Of a stretch of DNA of 64,000 nucleotides, positions 56,198 through 64,000 are shown one piece after another. The notes beneath the pieces were generated by a model, which worked only from the letters and a program-made list of their open reading frames with translations, was not told the origin of the DNA and searched no databases. The stretch is from Brachypterus glaber (lineage: Eukaryota > Arthropoda > Insecta > Coleoptera > Kateretidae), in the NCBI GenBank assembly GCA_958510825.1, contig OY294048.1, positions 16,819,589-16,883,588 of the forward strand. The letters run 5' to 3'. Both the position numbers and the translations under genes were made by a program. Position 1 is the first letter of the stretch; every line of letters starts with the position of its first letter.

Positions 56198-57305
56198 TGT
56201 AACAACAATTATTATTGTTATCACAATTGTCAATATAATTCATTTATTTTAATACACCCTGTATATTGATTCCTTATAGATTATCTTAAATACGCAGTAC
56301 TGTATAATCAGTTGCATAGCATTTTGATTATACTATTTTGAATACATAAAATTGTATTATTGGTTGCATAACCACAAGCCTTAAATTTAAATTATAAATA
56401 TTTTATATCTTTTAATATATGTATAATTAATTAAATTGTAACATGTAATTAAGTCAATTAACTTTTAAAATAAGTAAATGTAATAATCCTACTCATGAGT
56501 TATTAAGTTTAGTAATTTTATAAAATATTCAGAACTGAGATTTTCAGAATCAGGACAAACCTAACAATTTGACGTATGACAATTAATTTTCTCGCTGGCT
56601 CTTTCTTTTTGCATAAGAACATGATAGAAGCAAGTTCGTCATAAATTATATTTTAATTGACCAGCTCATTAAAATGCTGGGTAAGTGTAAATTTGATTAT
56701 CTAATGTATAGATTATTAATTTATTTATCTTTTATCATAGTCTTACCTACGGTTTTACCTACAGTTTTATCTGTGAACGCAATGTAACTCCAGATTGAAG
56801 TAACATAACCTCAATATATCGCATGGACGCGATGGCTACCTCAAGGAAATAACTCATGAATAAGATTAAACTAACTCAAGTGCTGTATTCCAATGTCATC
56901 TAATGACCAGGATATCCGTCTCATCCAACATGTACATTTGGTACGGAGCTGCATTATCAATCTCAAGTAAGATTATTCCAGTTGCCTCACAACTAAAATT
57001 TATCTCCTAATTTCATTAAAATTGCAAAGATCAAATCAATAATTCATCAAATTAATAATTCTTTAAATGTTTAAGTAACCAATATAAATATAAATGTATT
57101 TTAAATGTTACTTTTATTTTATTTAAGTTTTCTTGATTTCTTTTATAAAAAAATCAAGTGGCGCTCTAAATAAGACATAAAAATAACATCGTACAGTATC
57201 TAGCAACGTCCTACCACCCCGAGAACACTTTTTCAAAAATACCATCTTATGTGGCATCGAACAGAGTCTGGCTGCACACATGTTATGTTTAACAAGTAGG
57301 CTACA
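56198..57305 (+). mobile_element. candidate 5' LTR of the Ty3/gypsy element
   Basis: The right edge is set by the primer-binding site, which starts 5 nt later. The last TACA (57302-57305) pairs with a TGTA at 56198-56201, giving the usual TG...CA ends and a length of about 1.1 kb. The left edge is inferred, because the 3' LTR needed for comparison is not in the window. The segment has no coding potential. Confidence 0.4.
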
Positions 57306-57309
57306 AAAT

Positions 57310-57328
57310 TGGCGCCGACAACTTAGTG
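57310..57328 (+). promoter_or_regulatory. primer-binding site for minus-strand synthesis
   Basis: TGGCGCCGACAACTTAGTGG begins with TGG, the complement of a tRNA CCA end. It lies between the candidate LTR and gag, as in Ty3/gypsy elements. The primer tRNA is not identified. Confidence 0.6.
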
Positions 57329-57329
57329 G

Positions 57330-58103
57330 GTCTAGATGTACAATTTAAGGGCTTTCACTTAATTTATGTCTAAAAAAAAAAATTTCTCTTTTTTCTCATA
57401 TCTGATCTTTGCAATTTTACTCGTAATACAATAAAATTTGTCGAATAATAGTTTTTAGCTATAAGAAACTTAATTTTACATTGATCTTTGCAATTTCATT
57501 TAAAATCTTGCTTAAAATATCAAATTTTTCCTTAACAAATCAAAACTTTTTCAAAATTTTGAAAAATAAATTACCTAACCTCAAAATTGTCACATGGTGA
57601 ATTTTTTTTTTGTGGTTATAACAATTAATACCTAAAATATCTATGAATAAATCTATACCTTTACCTTTTGTAACTTTTAGATTTCATTTTTGGTCTAAAA
57701 AATTAAAAATACCAGGCATATAAAAAAGTAAAAAAGTAAAAAATAAAAATATTTTTTCTAAATTAGTGTTTGACAGGCTAATTTGGACTAATTAAATACG
57801 TATTTTCATTTTCCAAAAAATTATAATTTTTTTTAGGGTAAATGCTCCTAATTTGGACCATGCACCTAATATGGGACACTTTTAGGAAGTTGTAAAATAA
57901 GTCGAAATAACTCATTTCCGAACATTTTTAGGGCTTTTTACACTTTTTTGACTTGATTTATCTTGCATTTTCGTATATTTTTATCTTTAAAATTTAAATA
58001 CAGGTGCACAAAACATAATATTTCTCTTATTACACATATTATACCGTAAAATTTTATCTAATTTCTCGTTTCTTTGGTATTTTTTCCTCATCTCATTGGC
58101 AAA
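57330..58103 (+). other. untranslated leader of the LTR element
   Basis: About 770 bp of AT-rich noncoding sequence between the primer-binding site and the gag start. No open frame of note. Confidence 0.5.
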
Positions 58104-59420
58104 ATGGCTGTTAGAAAAATTTCTCCCAAACAATTGGATCTTGAACCAATCAATTATGAATTAAGAATTCGAGGCGTTCCTTTATCTTCAGAAAATCTAA
58201 TTGAAAAACGGAAAATTTTAAGTCATTTAATGAAAACGTATAAAAATACCGATATTGAAGATATTGATTTTGATTTTGAAACTGATAGTAAAGTTATAAA
58301 TTCAGGTTTCGAAGCTCTAAAAGTCAGTCTCTTAGAATTTGAAGGTGATGAAAAAGATTCTCTTTTTAAGAAAATAAAAAATAGAATTAATCATTATCTT
58401 GAAAGACTTAAGCGCATGCCTATTGATAGAGAAATACCTGAACAAAAAACATATAAAGAAAGTACAACAATTAAATTTTTAGCTTTAGAAGCAGATTTAT
58501 ATAATAAAATTGAAGTAAAAAATGTTCCTATCGTAGAGGTTCATGACCAAACATTAAATAACTCATTAAATAACTCTCTTAATATTTCACATACCTGCGG
58601 CACACATAAGTCAGCGGATGTTCACAAGCTTGGTATCAGGTTTGATGGTACTTCTAGTGTAACAAATTTTATTCAACACATAGCAGAAATTTCAGCCTCA
58701 AGAGGTATTTCTGAACAGGATCTTTTTGTTTCCGCCGTTGAATTGTTCACTAATAGTGCATTATTTTGGTACCGAAGTATTCGTGACTCTGTGCATAGCT
58801 GGCAGGACATAGTGAAATTATTAAAAAAAGATTTTTTATCTCCAAATTATGAACTTAGAATTTTAGATCAAATTAGGAATAGAAAACAAGGAAAAAATGA
58901 ACCGGTCGGAATATTTATAGCAGTAATGCATTCTCTTTTTGATAAATTACAGAATAAACTCTCTGATAGTGAACAATTGTTGTATATTCGCAATAATCTA
59001 CAATCATATTATATTCGGCAACTTTCGATTGTCGACATAACTTCTCTTTCTCATCTTTCTGATTTGTGTAGGAAAATTGACGAAGCATACTTCTGCTCAA
59101 AAAGTGTCACTGTACAAAATAAAGATTTTGCTGAGCCAGAATTGGCTTACATTGAAAAACCAAGTACCTCAAGATTTGGATTTCAGGGGAATAATTCATC
59201 AGGGAACAATTTTTCCAGAGACGCTCCCAGAAACTCAAAACCTAATTCAGCTAACTTTACTTGTTGGAACTGTGATGCGGTAGGATCGCATAGGTATCCA
59301 GAATGTACAAGAAAAAGGACTTTCTTTTGCTACACTTGTGGTGAGAAAAATGTCAATACAAAAAATTGCCCAAAATGTTCAAAAAGATTTTCAAATTTTT
59401 CAAAAAACGGACAAAGTTAG
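58104..59420 (+). CDS. gag: Gag polyprotein of a Ty3/gypsy retrotransposon
   Basis: 438 codons. I take the ATG at 58104, which has A-rich context (AAAATGG), over the longer frame that would need a TTG start at 58074. The protein forms the cytoplasmic virus-like particle. A charged N-terminal half is followed by a retrotransposon-gag (capsid-like) domain with FDGTSSVTNFIQHI, ALFWYRSIRD, SWQDIVKLLKKDF and NRKQGKNEPVGIFI. The C-terminus is nucleic-acid-binding with two Cys clusters. The first, CWNCDAVGSHRYPEC, is a zinc knuckle with one extra residue before His. In the second, CYTCGEKNVNTKNC, the His position holds Val, and CPKC follows. The frame ends at TAG 59418-59420, overlapping pol in the -1 frame. 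There are no internal stops, so the copy looks recent. Confidence 0.92.
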   Translation: MAVRKISPKQLDLEPINYELRIRGVPLSSENLIEKRKILSHLMKTYKNTDIEDIDFDFETDSKVINSGFEALKVSLLEFEGDEKDSLFKKIKNRINHYLERLKRMPIDREIPEQKTYKESTTIKFLALEADLYNKIEVKNVPIVEVHDQTLNNSLNNSLNISHTCGTHKSADVHKLGIRFDGTSSVTNFIQHIAEISASRGISEQDLFVSAVELFTNSALFWYRSIRDSVHSWQDIVKLLKKDFLSPNYELRILDQIRNRKQGKNEPVGIFIAVMHSLFDKLQNKLSDSEQLLYIRNNLQSYYIRQLSIVDITSLSHLSDLCRKIDEAYFCSKSVTVQNKDFAEPELAYIEKPSTSRFGFQGNNSSGNNFSRDAPRNSKPNSANFTCWNCDAVGSHRYPECTRKRTFFCYTCGEKNVNTKNCPKCSKRFSNFSKNGQS

Positions 59421-62400
59421 GTCATAATACCTTACATTATGACCAAACCTCTTTCAAAAATTTACCTTTACCTAACAAGAAACTACCTCAATATTTTTCA
59501 AATGAAAGAATATTTGTTAACTCAAATATCTTAAAAAATAAAAAATCATTTTTTCCTCCCCATTTTTCAAAAAATGAAAAATCATTTTTACCTCCACATT
59601 TTTCAAAAAATGAAAAATCATTCATACCTCCACCTTTTTTAAGTAATGAAAAATCTAACTTAAATCAGGAAATTTTTTCTTCAGTTTTATCTACAAAACT
59701 AGATAAATCAAAAAATACCTCATTCTATAACTCAAAATTATCTTCTCAATCATCTCAAAAGGTTGTAGAAAATAATAATTTACCTCAAAAACACAATTTA
59801 CCTCAACCATTTTTAAAGAATAAAAATGAAAACTTACCTCAATTATTTTATAAAAATAAGAATTTACCTCACAATTTACCTCAAAATTTTTTAAAAAATA
59901 AAATTTTACCTCACAACTTACCTCAGGATATACATACAAATGTATTACCTAATAATAAAATTTCTCAGTACGTATCTCAAAAGTTATCTCAACATTTACC
60001 TCAAAATTTACCTCAAAATTTTCCAAATAATGTAAGTAATGATTTACACAGTAAAAAATTACAAAGTTTTGGCATTTCAAGAAAAAGTGAAGCATGGAAA
60101 AGTTGGCTTGAAAAAGTCAAACAATTTTTTAAACCCAAAATTCAAGAATCTCTTCCCTTATTAATAAATGTAAAAAATGATAATCGTCCATATATCAATA
60201 TCTCAATTTTCAGTGATACATTCACAGCGTTACTTGATTCAGGTAGCAATTCTTCAATTCTGGGAAAAGATGGCTTAAAAATAATCAATAAATTTAAAAT
60301 TAAATTACATAAAATGAAAAATTCTTTTGTTAAAACTGCCTCAGGCGATAAACAAAATATTCTAGGTTATGTATATCTTCCAATTAAAATTGATGGTGTA
60401 TGTAAAATCATTCAATTCTTTTTAGTTCCTAGTGTAACACATAACGTAATTCTTGGAATTGACTTTTATAAAATATTTCATATTGAAGTAGATTATAAGA
60501 ATATGCAATGGAATATTAACAGTGATTTAGTTAGTATCTGTACAATTGATAACTCTATAATAAAACCTTCTGAAAATGAAGATAATTTGCAAATTTTAAC
60601 AAAAGATGAACGTAAAATAGCCAAAGCTATTATTGATTCTTTTTCTGCCATTGATGGTTCTAAACGTTTAGGGCGAACTGACAAGTACATTCATAAAATT
60701 GAAACTACTGGTAAACCTTTTCGTGTAAAACAATATCCTTTCTCTCCTTATATGTTGGAATATTTAAATAAAGAGCTAGATGAAATGCTACGGTTAGGTG
60801 TTGTTGAACCAGCTACCTCTGAATATAACTCTCCAGTTTTTCTAGTTAAAAAGAAAAATGGTACCTTCCGTTTTGTTTTTGACGGTAGAGAACTTAACAA
60901 AAATACTTCTGTAGACAGTTATCCAGTTGCAAATGTGGACCGCATTTTAAAAACATTAAAAAGTAATCCTAAATATATCTCTAGTTTGGATTTAAAATCA
61001 GCTTTTTGGCAGATTCCGCTAGAAGAATCTTCCAAGGATAAAACAGCTTTTACGATTCCAGGGCGAGGTTTATTTCGTTTTATAGTTCTTCCATTTGGTT
61101 TACAAAATGCAAGTTCTGCGATGTGTCGTCTTATGGACAAGATTTTTGGTACTTCTCTTGAACCGTATGTATTCGTATATCTAGATGATATTATCATAGT
61201 CTCTGAAACATTTGAACAACACATTTCTTTACTTAAAATAGTTCTACAAAGACTGCAAGAAGCTTCTTTAACTATTAATGTAGAAAAATGTCAATTTTTT
61301 CGCGAAAAACTTCCATATCTAGGTTTTATTTTGGATAGACAAGGACTTCATTGTGATCCTAGTAAAATTTCAATTATGTTAAATTACCCATTGCCTTCTA
61401 CCTTCACAGAAATCAAAAGATTTATAGGTTTAACTAGCTATTACCGAAGATTTGTAAAAGGATTTTCTGACTTAATATCTCCCATATCGAATCTCTTGAA
61501 AAAACGTAAAAAAGGTCAAAAAATCAAAATGACTGAGGAGGCCAAGGCTTCTTTTGAAAAAGTTAAACAAGCTTTAGTTACAAGTCCTATTTTATCCCTT
61601 CCACAGTTTAATACCGGCTTCACAATACAAACAGACTCGTCAGATTTTGCTTTGTCAGCCTGTTTAATTCAGTTTCAGGATGGATTTGAACGCATAATTT
61701 GCTATGCAAGTAGAAACTTATCCGATAGAGAGCGTAGAGTTTACACTACAACTGAAAAGGAGTTGGCAGCTGTCATATTTGGTTTCGATAAATTTAGAGG
61801 CTATATTGAGGCTTGTCCTCATAAAATCAAATTGGTCACTGATCACAAAGCATTGCTTTGGCTTTCTAATCTTAAGTCACCAGCAGGACGTTTATGTCGT
61901 TGGGCAGTCAAACTTAGGGAACATAACTTCGAAATCTCTCATATTGCAGGAAATCTTAATTTTTTACCAGATAGTCTGAGTAGAATAAAAAACCCTGAAG
62001 ACCTAAAAGAAGATCCGTATGTAGAAGTAATTACCTCAAATTTTAACTCAAATAAACCTATTACCTCAAATCTTTCTTCAAAAATAAAAAATGATTTTCC
62101 TTCTAGTGATGACTTAGAGTCAAAATTTTATAATTTAATTGATTCCTATCCTTCCTACAGTGAAAATTATTTAATTTCGAAACTGTTAGAGATACGTACT
62201 TTTCATACAAATTTTAATGTAGAAAAAAGTCCCGAAATATTAGAAAACTCATTAGAAAATAATGAAGTAAAAAATATAAATTCTCAAGTTAGCAAAATTG
62301 ATTTACAAAACTCATTTGAAATTAATGAAGTTGATATAGATGAAAATTATTCCAATCTTAGGGAAAAAATTAAATTAAATCCCACAGATAACCCTTATTT

Positions 62401-63619
62401 TATGATAGGTGAGAATAATTTGATTTATAAATTTTGCTCAAAAAATAAAGTCTTGCCTGCGAATCTTTCTGAGTGGAAATTGTATGTCCCCTCCACACAA
62501 ACAGAAAAGGTATTAAAATTCTATCATTCTACTCCCTTAGGAGGTCATTTTGGTTATTTTAAATCATACCATAGAATAGCTGAAGAATATTTTTGGCCAA
62601 ATATGCGCAAAGATATTTTACATTTTGTTAAGTCTTGTGAAATTTGTCAAGCTCAGAAAATGCCTAATTATACTAAATATGGTAAAATGGGAAATCAAAA
62701 GAAAATAAAGTTTCCACTACAATGTCTCTCAATTGATTTAATAGGTCCTCTGGTAAAATCTATGTCTGGGCATAAATATTTACTAGTTATCTCGGATTAT
62801 TTTAGTAAATTTGTTTTTACAAAACCCCTTCGTAATGCCACTGCACCTAGCATTGTAAAATTCATAGAAAATGAGATAATCTTGAAATTTGGTTGCTGTT
62901 CTACCATTATTTGTGACAATGCAACAAATTTCACAAGTAATGTATTTAAAAATTTGGCCAAGAAATATAAAATTAAGATATTTTATTTACCACGGTATTA
63001 TCCTGAGAATAATCAAGTGGAAAGGGTAAATAAAACTATTGGTACATGTATAAGAAGTTTTGTCGGTCCTAATCATAAGTCATGGGATAAACAAATTAAT
63101 CAAATAACATTTGCTCTTAATAATAGTCTCCATGAAATTACTGGATTTAATCCTGCTCATTTGATGTTTGGTCGTAAACTTCCAATATCTGGTGATTTTT
63201 ATAAACCTATTGATGTAAATAATGATTTTAATCCTACCAATGAGATGCGGCAGAAATATTCTGAAGAATTACGGAAATTAGATGAAATGTTCATTTCAGT
63301 TCAAAATAAACTTACGGAAGCTTATAATAAAAATAAAAAACAATACGATTTAAGAAAACGCGACGTTGAGTTTAAAGTTGAACAGTTATGCTGGAAGCGT
63401 AATAGAATATTATCTTCAGCCAGTAAAGACTTATCAGCTAAATTATGTCCTAAATATGTTTTGTGCAAAATAACGAAACAAATATCTAAAACGATATATG
63501 AATTGCAAGATTTATCTTCAAATAATAAAGGTAACTATCATGTTCGCGACATGAAGCAATACATTGAATATAACCCAAATAATGACAACAAGGATATAAA
63601 TATTTCTGACGAGGAATAG
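59366..63619 (+). CDS. pol: Pol polyprotein (protease, RT, RNase H, integrase), Ty3/gypsy
   Basis: One uninterrupted frame, -1 relative to gag and most likely made as Gag-Pol by frameshifting at 59402. Numbering from 59366, in order: a low-complexity spacer with FSKNEKS and NLPQ repeats (about 40-225); an aspartic protease with LLDSGSNSSILG (active Asp ~291); reverse transcriptase with FDGRELNKN, SSLDLKSAFWQIPL, LPFGLQNAS and YLDDIII (~605-611); RNase H with IQTDSSDFALSACL (~754) and TTEKELAAV; an HHCC zinc finger (H..H from ~1053, CEIC ~1091); an integrase core with SIDLIGPL, ICDNATNFTS and ENNQVERVNK; and a C-terminal module resembling GPY/F (KLCPKYVLCKITK, then YELQDL and HVRDMKQY). The order RT-RNase H-integrase defines Ty3/gypsy (Metaviridae), not copia. 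No env or chromodomain is seen. It ends at TAG 63617-63619. Confidence 0.95.
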   Translation: MPKMFKKIFKFFKKRTKLGHNTLHYDQTSFKNLPLPNKKLPQYFSNERIFVNSNILKNKKSFFPPHFSKNEKSFLPPHFSKNEKSFIPPPFLSNEKSNLNQEIFSSVLSTKLDKSKNTSFYNSKLSSQSSQKVVENNNLPQKHNLPQPFLKNKNENLPQLFYKNKNLPHNLPQNFLKNKILPHNLPQDIHTNVLPNNKISQYVSQKLSQHLPQNLPQNFPNNVSNDLHSKKLQSFGISRKSEAWKSWLEKVKQFFKPKIQESLPLLINVKNDNRPYINISIFSDTFTALLDSGSNSSILGKDGLKIINKFKIKLHKMKNSFVKTASGDKQNILGYVYLPIKIDGVCKIIQFFLVPSVTHNVILGIDFYKIFHIEVDYKNMQWNINSDLVSICTIDNSIIKPSENEDNLQILTKDERKIAKAIIDSFSAIDGSKRLGRTDKYIHKIETTGKPFRVKQYPFSPYMLEYLNKELDEMLRLGVVEPATSEYNSPVFLVKKKNGTFRFVFDGRELNKNTSVDSYPVANVDRILKTLKSNPKYISSLDLKSAFWQIPLEESSKDKTAFTIPGRGLFRFIVLPFGLQNASSAMCRLMDKIFGTSLEPYVFVYLDDIIIVSETFEQHISLLKIVLQRLQEASLTINVEKCQFFREKLPYLGFILDRQGLHCDPSKISIMLNYPLPSTFTEIKRFIGLTSYYRRFVKGFSDLISPISNLLKKRKKGQKIKMTEEAKASFEKVKQALVTSPILSLPQFNTGFTIQTDSSDFALSACLIQFQDGFERIICYASRNLSDRERRVYTTTEKELAAVIFGFDKFRGYIEACPHKIKLVTDHKALLWLSNLKSPAGRLCRWAVKLREHNFEISHIAGNLNFLPDSLSRIKNPEDLKEDPYVEVITSNFNSNKPITSNLSSKIKNDFPSSDDLESKFYNLIDSYPSYSENYLISKLLEIRTFHTNFNVEKSPEILENSLENNEVKNINSQVSKIDLQNSFEINEVDIDENYSNLREKIKLNPTDNPYFMIGENNLIYKFCSKNKVLPANLSEWKLYVPSTQTEKVLKFYHSTPLGGHFGYFKSYHRIAEEYFWPNMRKDILHFVKSCEICQAQKMPNYTKYGKMGNQKKIKFPLQCLSIDLIGPLVKSMSGHKYLLVISDYFSKFVFTKPLRNATAPSIVKFIENEIILKFGCCSTIICDNATNFTSNVFKNLAKKYKIKIFYLPRYYPENNQVERVNKTIGTCIRSFVGPNHKSWDKQINQITFALNNSLHEITGFNPAHLMFGRKLPISGDFYKPIDVNNDFNPTNEMRQKYSEELRKLDEMFISVQNKLTEAYNKNKKQYDLRKRDVEFKVEQLCWKRNRILSSASKDLSAKLCPKYVLCKITKQISKTIYELQDLSSNNKGNYHVRDMKQYIEYNPNNDNKDINISDEE
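59402..59448 (+). promoter_or_regulatory. -1 programmed ribosomal frameshift signal (gag/pol)
   Basis: The heptamer A AAA AAC at 59402-59408 is in the exact gag phase (P-site AAA, A-site AAC), and slipping back one base leads straight into pol. A 7-nt spacer follows. Then comes a stem of 59416-59428 with 59436-59448, nine perfect pairs (GGTCATAAT with ATTATGACC), one A-A mismatch and three more pairs, with the 7-nt loop ACCTTAC. The gag TAG stop sits inside the stem. Function is inferred from sequence. Confidence 0.88.
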
Positions 63620-64000
63620 TTGTATCTTATCTTATCTTTATCTTTTACCTCATAATTTTTAGTTTTTACTTTTTATCTCTCGATTTTGACAGACTCGGAT
63701 GTGTATTTGATGAAAAGAATGTACATTACGTTTACCTAATCAAACATTAAATTTATTGTTCGATGTGGTCTTACATATTTTAATTTAAGAAGCGGTAGTT
63801 TTGGGTCAAACTATCCACAATTAATTTTTAGTCAAAGCTTCAATAAAATAAAGCTTAAGCTTAATTAAATCTTTAGTATTATTTTTATAATTAGATTTTA
63901 GAAATTCTGGCCAGAATACAAAAATCCCTGTATATATGAAAAATCCCTAAAATATTTGTTTAAATATTTTATTAATATCCTGGAAGCGGGGTAGACTTTT
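63620..64000 (+). other. 3' untranslated part of the LTR element, to window end
   Basis: AT-rich, no env frame, and no stretch matching the candidate 5' LTR. The GGAAGCGGGG at 63982-63991 is a plausible polypurine tract, so the 3' LTR would begin at about 63992 or beyond the window. Confidence 0.5.
63982..63991 (+). promoter_or_regulatory. candidate polypurine tract
   Basis: GGAAGCGGGG is the only purine-rich block after pol, with one C interruption. It would prime plus-strand DNA synthesis next to the 3' LTR. The boundary is not testable here. Confidence 0.4.

Noticed and set aside
63620..64000. An env gene or the 3' LTR after pol
   Set aside because: No open frame of useful length and no match to the candidate 5' LTR in the remaining 380 bp.
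1..64000. CRISPR arrays, operons or bacterial-type systems
   Set aside because: Repeat structures here are transposon- or satellite-like, and gene content and density are eukaryotic.

Overview
The window is eukaryotic nuclear DNA, strongly AT-rich, and looks like an insect. It has tRNA-derived SINEs, jockey/CR1/L2-like non-LTR remnants, a Ty3/gypsy LTR element, many short terminal-inverted-repeat (TIR) and foldback elements, and only one convincing host gene. I could not assign an order or species. A fixed 200-base N run (43228-43427) shows it comes from an assembled scaffold.

Layout. 1-13.8 kb: intergenic DNA with two diverged copies of a dispersed repeat, foldback elements (3.4-4.4 kb), two unrelated tRNA-derived SINEs (5.3 and 6.9 kb), and duplicated noncoding blocks (8.3-10.4 and 12.0-12.6 kb). 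14.19-15.46 kb: a 1.28-kb element that is almost wholly palindromic, with CAC-type termini and a 4-bp target duplication. 17.1-18.0 and 32.6-33.7 kb: two copies of a ~1-kb dispersed repeat. 18.9-20.8 kb: a 5'-truncated non-LTR retrotransposon with one nonsense codon and an (ATT)n tail. 21.8-27.2 kb: MITE-like hairpins in otherwise empty DNA. 28.1-28.7 kb (minus): a single-exon gene for RNA polymerase III subunit RPC4, with a TA-flanked MITE 46 bp upstream of its ATG. 29-43 kb: a Tc1/mariner-type nonautonomous element, more SINEs and MITEs, a ~1-kb cluster of nested palindromes, and two further non-LTR pseudogene fragments. 43.4-50 kb: a tandem array beside the assembly gap, a ~105-bp tandem array, a G-quadruplex-prone tract and several MITEs. 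50.5-54.8 kb: an older repeat carrying one copy of a palindromic element with TTA target duplications; a second copy lies 2 kb downstream. 56.2-64 kb: a largely intact Ty3/gypsy element with a candidate 5' LTR, a primer-binding site, gag, pol in the -1 frame and a terminal polypurine tract. Its 3' LTR is presumably beyond the window.

The strongest mechanistic signal is at the gag/pol junction. A canonical slippery heptamer (A AAA AAC) sits in exactly the right phase, 7 nt upstream of a 12-pair stem-loop that contains the gag stop codon. The element therefore very probably makes Gag-Pol by -1 ribosomal frameshifting. Gag-Pol supplies protease, reverse transcriptase, RNase H and integrase, and Gag forms the particle. 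I see no env.
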